In this document: positions 24,746-33,629 of the stretch, piece after piece
Layout of the letters: each line of letters begins with the position of its first letter
Numbering within the stretch: the stretch's first letter is position 1
Origin: Andreprevotia sp. IGB-42
GTDB lineage: Bacteria; Pseudomonadota; Gammaproteobacteria; Burkholderiales; Chitinibacteraceae
NCBI RefSeq assembly: GCF_009848685.1
Contig: NZ_WXTX01000024.1
Location: forward strand, 1-36,380
Direction: 5' to 3'
Length of the DNA: 36,380 bases
The notes under the pieces: generated by a model
Told to the model about the DNA's origin: nothing
Seen by the model: only the letters and a program-made list of their open reading frames with translations
Database searches by the model: none
Translations under genes and position numbers: made by a program

Positions 24746-25483
24746 TCAGTGCGCCGCCTTGAGGATAGCCACATAGCGTGCGATGGTGGCTTCAAAACCG
24801 TACTGCAGCGCTTCCACCGTCAGCGCATGGCCGATGGACACTTCCAGGATATCGGGGATCACCAGGAAATCACCCAGGTTATCCAGGTTGAGGTCGTGCC
24901 CGGCATTGATGCCCAGCCCGGCCTGAGTTGCGGCGGCGGCGGCCTCGGCAAAGCGCGCAAACTCGAAAGTGAAATCGCCCAGTTCATGCTGGTGCGCAAA
25001 CGATTCGGTATACAGCTCTACCCGGTCGCAACCGGTGGCGGGCGCCAGCGCGATCTGTTCGGCATCGGGGTCGACGAACAGGCTGACGCGGATGCCGGCG
25101 GCTTTCAGCTCCGCCACGATGGGGGCAAGCTTGTGCAGGTCACGCTCGATATGCCAGCCATGATCCGAGGTCAACTGGCCCGGTTCATCCGGCACCAGCG
25201 TGCACTGCTGCGGCTTTGCGGCCAGCACCACGTCCAGGAAGGTGCGGTCCGGGTAGCCTTCCACGTTCAGCTCGCTGCCCGGATAGGCATCGACCACGGC
25301 CTTGAGTGCGGCCACATCGGCATAACGCGCGTGGCGCTGATCGGGCCGTGGATGGATGGTCACGCCATGTGCGCCCGCTTTCAGCGCCAGGTGTGCAAAA
25401 TGGACCACGCTGGGAAAATCGCGCCCGCGCGAATTGCGGATCAGGGCGATCTTGTTCAGGTTGACGGAAAGTTGGGTGGGCAT
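24746..25483 (-). CDS. pdxJ: Pyridoxine 5'-phosphate synthase
   Basis: A 245-residue TIM-barrel enzyme that condenses 1-deoxyxylulose 5-phosphate with 3-amino-2-oxopropyl phosphate in the last ring-forming step of DXP-dependent vitamin B6 synthesis. Clear motifs are LSVNLNKIALIRNSRG, HPRPDQRHARYADV, NVEGYPD, TLVPDEPGQLTSDHGW and GINAGHDLNLDNL, and the phosphate-binding ILEVSIGHALTVEAL. Length is normal. In many proteobacteria pdxJ sits with recO and acpS; here it heads a pdxJ-yaiI-hydrolase run instead. The Shine-Dalgarno is weak. Confidence 0.96.
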   Translation of the reverse strand: MPTQLSVNLNKIALIRNSRGRDFPSVVHFAHLALKAGAHGVTIHPRPDQRHARYADVAALKAVVDAYPGSELNVEGYPDRTFLDVVLAAKPQQCTLVPDEPGQLTSDHGWHIERDLHKLAPIVAELKAAGIRVSLFVDPDAEQIALAPATGCDRVELYTESFAHQHELGDFTFEFARFAEAAAAATQAGLGINAGHDLNLDNLGDFLVIPDILEVSIGHALTVEALQYGFEATIARYVAILKAAH

Positions 25484-25634
25484 GGAATGGGCGCCGTTTT
25501 CAATTGCAGTCAGGCAAAGCGCTATTGTCGCTGCCTTCGCCCGTGCGTGCCATAGACATTTTCAGCCTGACCGGGGGCAGGGCGCGATACATCGGCAAGC
25601 ATGATGGCGATGGCCACCAATGCCGGTGCGCTTT

Positions 25635-25667
25635 CAAAAAACAATGCCCCGCAGCGCGGGGCATTGT
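25635..25667 (-). terminator. Terminator of adk
   Basis: A 12-base perfect stem (acaatgccccgc / gcggggcattgt, loop agc) followed on minus by six T, just beyond the adk stop codon. Confidence 0.88.
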
Positions 25668-25684
25668 CATCATGCAAGTGCAGA

Positions 25685-26356
<672 letters not shown>

Positions 26357-26366
26357 TTACGTTGGT

Positions 26367-27173
26367 TTATGGATTCTGTTGACCGAACACCGCGCGCACG
26401 CGCGCCAGGTCTTCGGGGGTATCTACACCGGCTGCCGGGGCATGCGCGGCGATATGCACGCCGATGGCGTAACCATGCCAGAGCACGCGCAGTTGCTCCA
26501 GCGCTTCGATCTGTTCCAGTTGCGAGGCCGCAAGATCGCGGTAGGTACGCAAAAAGCCGGCGCGGTAAGCATAAATGCCGATGTGCCGGAGCGCGCCAAG
26601 TTGTTCAGGCAGGTGTTGCGTGCTGGCGACGCTCTGTAGCGCAGCGCCGGTATCGGGCCGGGCGAATGCATCCCGTGCCCATGGTATCGGTGCGCGGCTG
26701 AAGTACAGCGCCCGCGAGCGCGCATCCAGCACCACCTTAACCACATTGGGGTTGAAGAAATCGGCGGCATCGTGGATGGGATGGGCGGCGGTGGCCATCG
26801 GCAGGTTGGCATCTGCGGCCAGTTGCGCGGCAACGGCATCGATCAGCGCCGGGTCGATCAGCGGCTCGTCGCCCTGCACGTTCACGATGATGGCTTCGTC
26901 GGGCAGGCCCAGCAGATCGACTGCTTCGGCCAGCCGGTCGGTGCCCGAGCTGTGGTCGATGCGCGTCATCAGCGCGCGATGGCCGGCAGCGGCAACGGCC
27001 GCTTCGATGCGTGCATCGTCACACGCGGCGTAGACTGCGCTGGCACGGGACTTCTGCGCCTGCTGCAGCACGCGCACCACCATGGGTGCGCCGCCGATAT
27101 CGGCCAGCGGCTTGTCGGGCAGGCGGGTGGATTGCATCCGCGACGGGATGAGGACGGTAAACGGCGTCGCCAT
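26367..27173 (-). CDS. kdsB: 3-deoxy-manno-octulosonate cytidylyltransferase
   Basis: A 268-residue cytoplasmic enzyme that activates Kdo as CMP-Kdo for lipopolysaccharide core synthesis. Motifs are [22 protein letters not shown] at the N-terminus, [24 protein letters not shown] (metal and nucleotide binding) and [14 protein letters not shown], plus [13 protein letters not shown]. It lies between the Trm112-like gene and adk, 11 bases after the former, in an operon that also contains the lipid A kinase gene lpxK, so outer-membrane assembly genes are grouped. Confidence 0.96.
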   Translation of the reverse strand: MATPFTVLIPSRMQSTRLPDKPLADIGGAPMVVRVLQQAQKSRASAVYAACDDARIEAAVAAAGHRALMTRIDHSSGTDRLAEAVDLLGLPDEAIIVNVQGDEPLIDPALIDAVAAQLAADANLPMATAAHPIHDAADFFNPNVVKVVLDARSRALYFSRAPIPWARDAFARPDTGAALQSVASTQHLPEQLGALRHIGIYAYRAGFLRTYRDLAASQLEQIEALEQLRVLWHGYAIGVHIAAHAPAAGVDTPEDLARVRAVFGQQNP

Positions 27174-27184
27174 GGCTGCGTTGA

Positions 27185-27370
27185 TCAGGACGGCACGTCT
27201 TCGGTGGGGTCGAGCTCGCGCGCTTCGCCCTCCAGCATCACCGGAATGCCATCCTTGATGGCAAACGCCAGCCGATCACCACGGCAGATCAGCTCCTGGC
27301 GGGGCTTGTCATACACCAGCGGGCCTTTGCAGACCGGGCAGACCAGAATTTCGAGCAATTTAGCGTCCAT
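27185..27370 (-). CDS. Trm112-like protein (UPF0434/YcaR)
   Basis: A 61-residue protein: [18 protein letters not shown] with the CPVC pair, then [30 protein letters not shown]. This small family carries a Trm112 fold; the second metal-binding pair is reduced (a single Cys), as in many bacterial members. It is nearly always found between lpxK and kdsB, but its job is not established. The ATG at 27370 overlaps the lpxK end by 11 bases; a TTG two codons earlier is possible. Confidence 0.93.
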   Translation of the reverse strand: MDAKLLEILVCPVCKGPLVYDKPRQELICRGDRLAFAIKDGIPVMLEGEARELDPTEDVPS

Positions 27371-28358
27371 CTTCAAGCTTCTCTATCAGCCATGCAGCAA
27401 GATCGGGTTGCAACACGGCGGTAACGGGCAGGACCCAGATTCTAGCACCGGCAGCGCCCAAATCCGGCAATGCGGCGAGTTTCACCGCGTCTTTCTCGGT
27501 GATCAGCAGCGTGCCGGCCGGCAAATCGGCCACGCTGAACGCGTGATGATCGGCAAACGGCCGCTCGGCAAACTGCAGTTGCAGCCCGCGCAGCGTGGCA
27601 AAAAACCGCTGCGGGTTGCCGATGCCACATAGCGCGGTCAGTGGCTCGCCGGCAAAGTCGGCAGCACTGCGCGTGTACACAGCAGCATCCAGCCGGTAAA
27701 ACGCGCCGGCCTGCAGCGCCATGCGGAACGGCGCCGGATGGCCGGGCATGTCGCCCGCACCGTTGAGCACCACCGCATCCACCGTTGCCAGCCGTGATAC
27801 CGGCTCGCGCAGCGGCCCGGCCGGCAAGCGTTTGCCGTTGCCGAAGCCGCGCGCGCCATCCACCACGCAGATTTCGATATCGCGGGCCAGTGCGTAGTGC
27901 TGCAGGCCGTCGTCGCACAGCAGCACATTCACGTCCGTATGGGCGGCCAGCAAGGCCTGGCCGGCGGCTGCGCGGCTGCGGCACACGAACACCGGCGCAT
28001 GCGTGCTGCGGGCCAGCAGCAGTGGTTCGTCACCCACCAAGGCGGGATTGCTCTCCGCATGCACCGGCGTGGGCTGCTGCGCATTGCCGCCATAGCCGCG
28101 CGAAATGATGCCGGGTGTATAGCCCGCTTCGCGCAGGCCGAGTACCAGCGCTGCAGTCAGCGGTGTTTTGCCGGTGCCACCGGCGGTGAGGTTGCCCACC
28201 ACGATCACCGGCACCGGCAGGCGCACCGCCTGCTTGAGGCCGCGCGCAAACAGCCACGCCCGCAGGCCGGCCACCAAGCCGAACAGCCAGCCCAGCGGGG
28301 CCAGCAGCACGGACAGGGGATGGGCAGGGCTGTACCAGCTGCGTTCAATCAATCGCAT
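27360..28358 (-). CDS. lpxK: Tetraacyldisaccharide 4'-kinase
   Basis: A 332-residue inner-membrane-associated kinase that phosphorylates the lipid A disaccharide precursor to lipid IVA. There is an N-terminal membrane helix ([23 protein letters not shown]), then [16 protein letters not shown] with the P-loop at 60-65, [15 protein letters not shown], and DDGLQHYAL, all characteristic. It overlaps the following Trm112-like gene by 11 bases. Upstream, a terminator-like hairpin separates it from exbD. Confidence 0.96.
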   Translation of the reverse strand: MRLIERSWYSPAHPLSVLLAPLGWLFGLVAGLRAWLFARGLKQAVRLPVPVIVVGNLTAGGTGKTPLTAALVLGLREAGYTPGIISRGYGGNAQQPTPVHAESNPALVGDEPLLLARSTHAPVFVCRSRAAAGQALLAAHTDVNVLLCDDGLQHYALARDIEICVVDGARGFGNGKRLPAGPLREPVSRLATVDAVVLNGAGDMPGHPAPFRMALQAGAFYRLDAAVYTRSAADFAGEPLTALCGIGNPQRFFATLRGLQLQFAERPFADHHAFSVADLPAGTLLITEKDAVKLAALPDLGAAGARIWVLPVTAVLQPDLAAWLIEKLEDGR

Positions 28359-28402
28359 GGCGCCTCAACAGGTTCAAGCAGGGGGCAAAAACGGCAGCGA
28401 CG

Positions 28403-28425
28403 AAAAACGGGGCCGTGGCCCCGTT
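28403..28425 (-). terminator. Terminator-like hairpin between exbD and lpxK
   Basis: On minus, aacggggcc / ggccccgtt pair closely (tight loop) and are followed by five T. It lies 30 bases beyond the exbD stop and may end or attenuate exbBD transcription before lpxK. Confidence 0.6.
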
Positions 28426-28455
28426 CTGGCAGATCGACAAGCACAAGGCAATGCC

Positions 28456-28875
28456 TTACTTGCTGTTGGTCTGCGTGGCAAAGGTGAGCTTGCCGTAGCC
28501 CGCCAGCCTTGCCGCTTCCATCACGTTGACCACGCTCTGGTGGCTGGCCTGGCCGTCCGCATTGATGACAATCATCGGGTCCGGGTTATTGCCGGCTGCC
28601 TTGCGCAGCTCCAGTGCAAACTCCTCCGGCGAGCTGAACGTCAGCAGCTGTTCGTTCAGGCTGTACTGGCCGTTGGCCGATACGGTGATCTGCACCGTTT
28701 GCGGCGTTTCCGCAGCTTTTTCGGCGTCTGCCGTCGGCAGGTTGATCTTGAGCTCGGCAAACTTCGAATACGTGGTGGTAGCCATCACGAAAATCAGGAT
28801 CACCAGCATCACGTCGATCAGCGGGATGAAGTTGATTTCCGGTTCTTCCCGGGGGCGGCGTTGGCGGAATTTCAT
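28456..28875 (-). CDS. exbD: ExbD/TolR-family biopolymer transport protein
   Basis: A 139-residue protein with one N-terminal membrane segment (about 17-38, INFIPLIDVMLVILIFVMATT) containing the conserved Asp of the ExbD/TolR proton path, then a periplasmic domain (VQITVSANGQYSLNEQLL, DPMIVINADGQASHQSVVNVMEAARLAGYGKLTFAT). With ExbB it forms a proton-driven motor that energises TonB or a lipid A/outer-membrane function. The ATG at 28875 is preferred; a longer frame depends on a TTG inside exbB. It starts 10 bases after the exbB stop. Confidence 0.94.
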   Translation of the reverse strand: MKFRQRRPREEPEINFIPLIDVMLVILIFVMATTTYSKFAELKINLPTADAEKAAETPQTVQITVSANGQYSLNEQLLTFSSPEEFALELRKAAGNNPDPMIVINADGQASHQSVVNVMEAARLAGYGKLTFATQTNSK

Positions 28876-28885
28876 GCGTGCGCGC

Positions 28886-29494
28886 TCAGTGACGGTCGCC
28901 GTGGACAACTTCCACGAGCTTCACCGCTTGTTGTTCCATCTCGACGATGAAACCGTCGACCTTGCTGCGGAAGTAGCGGTAGAACAGCAGTGCCGGCACG
29001 GCAACGATGATGCCGAACGCGGTGTTGTACAGCGCCACCGAGATACCGTGTGCCAGCAAGGCCGGGTTGTTGCCGCTGGTGGGGCTTTGCGCGCCGAAGA
29101 TCTCGATCATGCCGATCACGGTGCCGAACAGGCCCAGCAGCGGGGTAACGGTAGCCAGTGTGCCCAGCGCCGGCAGGTAGCGTTCCAGGTCATGGGCGAC
29201 GGCGCCGCCGATTTCCTCGATCGATTCCTTCATGATTTCGCGGCTGCTCTTCACGTTCTTCAGGCCGGCGGCCAGCACACGGCCCAGCGGGCTGGTGGCG
29301 GACAGCTTGGAGAGCATTTCCGGGGTAACGCCATTGCTGCGGTATTCCTGCACCGCACGGGCCAGCAGGCCCTCTGGCAGCACCAGGCTTTTGCGCAGCG
29401 TGAGCAGGCGTTCGATGATGATGGTCACAGCCGTGACGGAAGCGGCGATAATCAGCCAGATCGGCCAGCCGGCGGCTTCGATGATTCCGAGCAT
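28886..29494 (-). CDS. exbB: ExbB/TolQ/MotA-family proton channel protein
   Basis: A 202-residue inner-membrane protein with three membrane segments: about 7-27 (AAGWPIWLIIAASVTAVTII), 105-130 (LPALGTLATVTPLLGLFGTVIGM) and 150-175 (ISVALYNTAFGIIVAVPALLFYR), the typical ExbB/TolQ pattern, with conserved TPLLGLFGTVIGMI. The start at 29494 has AAGGA upstream, and MLGIIEAAGWPI is a family-like N-terminus; a longer frame to 29575 is unlikely. It is first in the run exbB-exbD-lpxK-Trm112-kdsB-adk, a known betaproteobacterial order, and is divergent from xseA. Confidence 0.94.
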   Translation of the reverse strand: MLGIIEAAGWPIWLIIAASVTAVTIIIERLLTLRKSLVLPEGLLARAVQEYRSNGVTPEMLSKLSATSPLGRVLAAGLKNVKSSREIMKESIEEIGGAVAHDLERYLPALGTLATVTPLLGLFGTVIGMIEIFGAQSPTSGNNPALLAHGISVALYNTAFGIIVAVPALLFYRYFRSKVDGFIVEMEQQAVKLVEVVHGDRH

Positions 29495-29693
29495 GGTGCG
29501 TGTGTCCTTGGTGAGACTTTGAAAACCGCGTAACTGTAGCCGGATTGCGCAATGCGGGAAAGGCCCACCGTGCATGCATGCCCGCCAGACTGATGGACGT
29601 CAAGACTTGACATCGGCAACTACAACACCCCGGCAAGGGTCAGCCGCAGACCGACATCGGCGTGAACCCGCGTGCTTGCTGCATTTACCGCCT

Positions 29694-29727
29694 TTACCCA
29701 CAACATCTGTGGATAACTTTGTGGGAA
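29694..29727. promoter_or_regulatory. DnaA-box-like pair in the exbB-xseA gap
   Basis: TGTGGATAA at 29708-29716 is a perfect DnaA box on the minus strand. TTACCCACA at 29694-29702 is a one-mismatch box on plus. They lie within a larger inverted repeat, CCCACAA ... TTGTGGG. The remainder of the 418-base gap (29495-29912) has only the xseA promoter and AT-rich sequence at 29785-29825. Confidence 0.4.
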
Positions 29728-29777
29728 ACCGCCAGAAACAGCCAATAAACCCTTGATGAATCTAGGCCCGGCCCAGA

Positions 29778-29806
29778 TTGACCCATTTTTGATCTTTTTG
29801 TTAAAT
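29778..29806 (+). promoter_or_regulatory. Candidate xseA promoter
   Basis: TTGACC (29778-29783), a 17-base spacer and TTAAAT (29801-29806) give five and four of six matches to sigma70 consensus, about 107 bases before the xseA ATG. Confidence 0.5.
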
Positions 29807-29912
29807 TCAATAAAAACAATAACTTGCAGAGGCTACTTGCACTACAGGTTTCAAATTTACCGGCCAGCCCAGCAGGGGCGCCATTTTGTGGATTAAAGAG
29901 CTGAATCTTACG

Positions 29913-31274
29913 ATGTTTGATCCGTTGTCAAGTCCTACAAATCGTTCCGTCACCGTGAGCGAGCTCAACCGTCAGGTCCGCGATATTCTCGAAGGATCGT
30001 TTCCCATCCTGTGGGTGGCGGGGGAGATTTCCAACTTCAAGCGCTATGACTCGGGCCACTGTTATTTCAGCCTGAAAGATAGCGGCGCGCAGGTGCGCTG
30101 TGTGATGTTCCGCAACCGCGCCGCCTTGCTGGACTTCCAGCCGCGCGAGGGCGCGCAGGTGGAAGTACGCGCGGTGGTATCGCTGTATGAGGCGCGTGGC
30201 GATTTCCAGCTCACCATCGAAGCCATGCGCCCGGCTGGCCTGGGTGCCTTGTTCGAGGCTTTCGAGAAGCTCAAGAAGAAGCTTGCCGCAGAAGGTTTGT
30301 TCGAAGCGGCCAGGAAAAGGCCGATTCCCGCCTTCCCGCGCGCCATCGGCATCGTCACTTCGCTGAAGGCCGCCGCATTGCGTGATGTATTGACCACCTT
30401 GCAGCGGCGGATGCCGGCATTGCCGGTGGTGCTCTACCCGTGCGCGGTGCAGGGCGCCGCCGCCGCCAACGAGATCGCTGCCGCAATCGCTGCCGCGTCC
30501 GAGCGGCGCGAGGTGGATGTGTTGCTGGTGTGCCGTGGCGGCGGCAGCATCGAAGACCTGTGGTCATTCAATGAAGAAGTGGTGGCGCGTGCCATCGCCG
30601 CCTGCACGGTGCCGGTGGTGTCCGGCGTGGGCCATGAAACGGACGTGACGATTGCCGATTTCGTGGCCGACATGCGCGCTGCCACGCCCACGGCGGCGGC
30701 CGAGCTGGTCAGCCCCAACCGGCAGGAGCTGCAACTGCGCGTCGATCACCTGCAGGGGCGGTTGGCGCGTGCACTGCGGCGCGAGCTGCAAACGCGCATG
30801 CAACGGCTGGATGGCCTGCAGCGCCGCTTGCGCCACCCCGGTGAAACGCTGCAGCGCCGGCGCGAGCAACTGCAACAGGCGCGCGAGCGCATGCGCCGTG
30901 CACTGCGCAGCCGGCTGGATGCACGCGGGCAGCAACTGGCCAGGCTGGGCCTGCGGCTGGCACACAATGCGCCGGATCTGCCGCAGAAACGGCAGCGGCT
31001 GGCGCGGCAGGCCGAGCGCCTGGCGGCAGCCAGCCAGGCCATTGCCGCGCGGCGCACGCAGGCGCTGGCCCTGCTGGGCGCGCGTTTGGCCGCACTCAAC
31101 CCCAGCGCGGTGCTGTCGCGCGGTTACGCGCTGGTGGAGCGCAAGGACGGCCATGTGGTGCAGGCTGCCGCGCAGCTCAACCCCGGCGATGCCATCACCG
31201 TGCGCTTTGCCGATGACGCCATCAACGCGCAGGTCACCGGCACACCGCACGACATACAGCAGAAGCTGTTCTAG
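29913..31274 (+). CDS. xseA: Exodeoxyribonuclease VII large subunit
   Basis: A 453-residue subunit of the cytoplasmic nuclease that degrades single-stranded DNA from both ends to short oligonucleotides. The N-terminal OB fold (1-100) has [43 protein letters not shown]. The catalytic domain shows the family motif [37 protein letters not shown] and [30 protein letters not shown] long Arg/Gln-rich coiled coil (about 270-390) follows, then [17 protein letters not shown] at 29913 gives the usual family N-terminus; an upstream TTG with a better Shine-Dalgarno is possible. The small subunit gene xseB is not in this window. Confidence 0.96.
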   Translation: MFDPLSSPTNRSVTVSELNRQVRDILEGSFPILWVAGEISNFKRYDSGHCYFSLKDSGAQVRCVMFRNRAALLDFQPREGAQVEVRAVVSLYEARGDFQLTIEAMRPAGLGALFEAFEKLKKKLAAEGLFEAARKRPIPAFPRAIGIVTSLKAAALRDVLTTLQRRMPALPVVLYPCAVQGAAAANEIAAAIAAASERREVDVLLVCRGGGSIEDLWSFNEEVVARAIAACTVPVVSGVGHETDVTIADFVADMRAATPTAAAELVSPNRQELQLRVDHLQGRLARALRRELQTRMQRLDGLQRRLRHPGETLQRRREQLQQARERMRRALRSRLDARGQQLARLGLRLAHNAPDLPQKRQRLARQAERLAAASQAIAARRTQALALLGARLAALNPSAVLSRGYALVERKDGHVVQAAAQLNPGDAITVRFADDAINAQVTGTPHDIQQKLF

Positions 31275-31653
31275 CGCCTGCTGACGCGCGTTTCACGGGT
31301 TGCGTTCGGGACAGTTCGGGATGGGGCGCAAGGTGCGAAGCGCCGCTGTATGAGTGCCGCAAGCGGTTTGCAACACAGCGCGCCGCCCGAAATGCCCGAG
31401 CCGGCAGGGCTGGCCGCGAGCGTGAAACGCATGTTCACAAACCCTTTCAGATTCAGCGGGCTGTGGGCGGTGGATCAGCTACGCCAAGCTGTGACAGCCC
31501 CGCTGCTACTGCTGCCGTTCCGTTGTAGCCTCCGGCAAGGGCAGGGCGCTTTGTATCGGCTTGCCAACCGCTGCTTACTGCATAAGCGGGCTTCATCGCT
31601 CAATTTGCCGCTATTCTTACGGTATGTGCACCGTTCGTCGCCGATCGTGCCGC
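31275..31653 (+). other. Non-coding stretch between xseA and the chitinase gene
   Basis: No convincing gene: a 104-residue plus-strand frame at 31350-31664 has no ribosome binding site or recognisable fold. A hairpin-forming inverted repeat lies at 31573-31587 (GCTTA / TAAGC, five-base loop), extended by CCGC/GCGG around it with one bulge. No clear xseA terminator was found. Confidence 0.3.
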
Positions 31654-31672
31654 TGTACATTTAAGTGTTTGA
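31654..31672 (+). promoter_or_regulatory. 19-base element shared with the CE4 upstream region
   Basis: TGTACATTTAAGTGTTTGA agrees with 17058-17076 at 17 of 19 positions. Its right end runs into TTGACG (31669-31674), a possible -35; a weak GGTAAA follows at a 17-base spacing. It ends 85 bases before the GH18 start codon. Confidence 0.5.
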
Positions 31673-31757
31673 CGCAAAACGGGCTTCTCTCGGTAAATCA
31701 CGTTCGGGCATGCCAGATGGTTTGCCCGCCAAAAATATTATATCTGGAGGAGTACCC

Positions 31758-33371
31758 ATGAAATCGTTCCCTCACGGGCACGGCAAGCTGGCGCTCGCGC
31801 TGCTTCCGGCCACCCTGGCTGCATCATTCGCCTTGTTCGCACCCTCCGCGCTGGCAGCTTCCTACCCTGCATGGCAGGCAGATGTGTATTACACCGCCGG
31901 CACCATCGTTTACTACAACGGCCACGACTACAAAGCACTGGTCAACCAGACCGACTACGCCAGTACCGGCTGGAACCCAAGCAATGCGGCGCTGTGGACG
32001 GACTTGGGCCTGGATGGCGGCGCCACTACGCCCACCCCCACACCGACCAGCAAGCCCACGGTAACGCCCACCCCGGGCGGCACCACGCCAACGCCCACCA
32101 CCAAGCCTGTCACCCCCACGCCGGTTGTCGGTGGCTGCAGCGCCGCCGCGTGGAGCAGCACTGCCACTTATAACGGTGGCGCGCAGGTGAGCTACAACGG
32201 CCACACCTATACCGCCAAGTGGTGGAGCAGCGGTGATATCCCGTCCAGCAGCACCGGCGACGGCAAGCCGTGGACCGACAACGGCGTATGCGGCCCCACG
32301 CCAACGCCAGGCCCGGTAACGCCCACACCGATCGTCACCGTCACCCCCACTACCAAGCCGGTTACACCCACGCCAATCATCACCGCCACGCCCACGCCGG
32401 TGGTTACCAGCACGCCGATCCCGACCGGCCCGGCGCTGGGCTTCATCTACAGCCCGTACAAGGACGTAACCGTCAGCACCGACTGGAACACCGATACCAT
32501 GCGCAGCACCGTGGCCACCGGCAAGGCGCAGGTCATCACCGTCGATATGCCCGCCAAAGTCACCACGCTGACCTGGGCCTTCGTCACCGGCGAGTGCGGC
32601 TCCACTTCGCCATCGCCGATCGGCGAAAACCTCGCCGGCATGCTGCCGGCCACCTTTGCCGCCGCCAACGTGCCGCTGTTTACCGGCTCGGGCAAGAAAT
32701 ACATCGTCTCGACCGGTGGGGCTGCTGGCTCGTTCACCTGCGCGAGCGATGCGGGCTTTGCCAAATTCGTGAACAACTATTACTCGGCCAATATGGTGGG
32801 TATCGACTTCGATATCGAAGCCGGTCAGAGCCAGGCGCAGGTGAACGAGCTGGTGCAACGTGTGATTACCGCGCAGAAGACCTGGCCGAACCTGCGCTAC
32901 AGCTTCACGCTGGCCACGCTGGCGCAAAGCAAGGCGGGCTCTGCCGTTGCGGTGGACCTGGGCGCTGCATCGCCCAATCCGCTGGGTGATGCCGGCATCA
33001 CGGTGATGAACGCCATCAAGGCGTATGGCCTGAAAAACTACACCATCAACCTGATGACCATGGATTACGGCAACCCGCCGAGCATCAATCTGTGCGTGGT
33101 CAGCGGTGGCCAGTGCCAGATGGGCCAGTCCGCCATCCAGGCAGCGATGAACCTGCACAACTACTACGGGCTGCCGTATAGCCAGATCGAAGTCACACCG
33201 ATGATCCTGGCCAACGACGTGGCGGGCGAAAACTTCTCGCTCTCCGATGCCGACCTGGTAGCGGCGTGGGTGAAGGCCAACGGCCTGGCGGGCCTGCATC
33301 ACTGGTCGTACGACCGTGACCAGAGCGGTGCCGCATTCTCGGTGCGGTTTGCCAATGGGCTGGGGCTGTAA
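31758..33371 (+). CDS. Secreted GH18 chitinase with two chitin-binding modules
   Basis: A 537-residue endo- or exochitinase exported by a signal peptide (1-33, ending SALA). Module 1 (about 36-84, YPAWQADVYYTAGTIVYYNGHDYKAL) and module 2 (about 128-178, AAWSSTATYNGGAQVSY, AKWW) are CBM5/12-type chitin binders joined by Thr/Pro linkers. The GH18 barrel starts near 227 (FIYSPYKDVTV). The catalytic strand VGIDFDIE (347-354) keeps Asp350, Asp352 and the acid Glu354, while the first Asp of DxxDxDxE is Val347, as occurs in some bacterial subfamilies. MTMDYG and HHWSYDRD are further GH18 features. The start has a strong GGAGGAG box. It is monocistronic with its own terminator. Products should be chitobiose-like sugars that could feed the ABC importer. 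Confidence 0.93.
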   Translation: MKSFPHGHGKLALALLPATLAASFALFAPSALAASYPAWQADVYYTAGTIVYYNGHDYKALVNQTDYASTGWNPSNAALWTDLGLDGGATTPTPTPTSKPTVTPTPGGTTPTPTTKPVTPTPVVGGCSAAAWSSTATYNGGAQVSYNGHTYTAKWWSSGDIPSSSTGDGKPWTDNGVCGPTPTPGPVTPTPIVTVTPTTKPVTPTPIITATPTPVVTSTPIPTGPALGFIYSPYKDVTVSTDWNTDTMRSTVATGKAQVITVDMPAKVTTLTWAFVTGECGSTSPSPIGENLAGMLPATFAAANVPLFTGSGKKYIVSTGGAAGSFTCASDAGFAKFVNNYYSANMVGIDFDIEAGQSQAQVNELVQRVITAQKTWPNLRYSFTLATLAQSKAGSAVAVDLGAASPNPLGDAGITVMNAIKAYGLKNYTINLMTMDYGNPPSINLCVVSGGQCQMGQSAIQAAMNLHNYYGLPYSQIEVTPMILANDVAGENFSLSDADLVAAWVKANGLAGLHHWSYDRDQSGAAFSVRFANGLGL

Positions 33372-33401
33372 GCGCAGCAGTTCAAGCAGCGCATGTAGTG
33401 G

Positions 33402-33429
33402 AAAACCGGCCTGTTCAAGGCCGGTTTTT
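33402..33429 (+). terminator. Terminator of the GH18 gene
   Basis: Stem aaaccggcct / aggccggttt with loop gttca, ending in five T, about 30 bases after the stop codon. Confidence 0.88.
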
Positions 33430-33466
33430 CTTTGCCATGATGAAGGCCTGCGCATGCTGAGCGCGT

Positions 33467-33610
33467 CAGAACCTGTTTCGGTTCTGGCGAGCTAAGGTCA
33501 GACAAGGCGGAAATCGGCGAAAAAGCGGAGTGTACGCAAGGTACATGAGCATTTTGAGCCGATTTTCCGACACAGTATGGCCGTGCGCAGCCGATCCGAG
33601 ACTGGTTCCA
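33467..33610. repeat. Palindromic intergenic element, possible interspersed repeat
   Basis: A 144-base non-coding block with nested symmetry. On the left CAGAACC / GGTTCTG form a stem (33467-33486). In the centre AAATCGGC (33511-33518) pairs with GCCGATTT (33558-33565) around GTAC-gcaag-GTAC. On the right GGTTCC (33604-33609) echoes the left GAACC. The pattern resembles small REP/MITE-like elements common between genes in proteobacteria, but only one copy is in this window. It ends about 20 bases before the next start codon. Confidence 0.45.
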
Positions 33611-33629
33611 ATCACCATTGCTGGTTGCC

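Noticed and set aside
29694-29727. DnaA boxes considered as a replication origin
   Set aside because: Only one perfect box and one near box, no dnaA/dnaN or other origin genes, and no AT-rich unwinding repeats.
31350-31664. 104-codon plus-strand open frame upstream of the chitinase
   Set aside because: No Shine-Dalgarno, mixed composition without a fold, and it overlaps the shared 19-base regulatory element.
31824-33455. A 543-codon minus-strand open frame opposite the GH18 gene
   Set aside because: Antisense shadow: Gly/Arg-rich repeats mirror the Thr/Pro linkers of the chitinase; no start signal.
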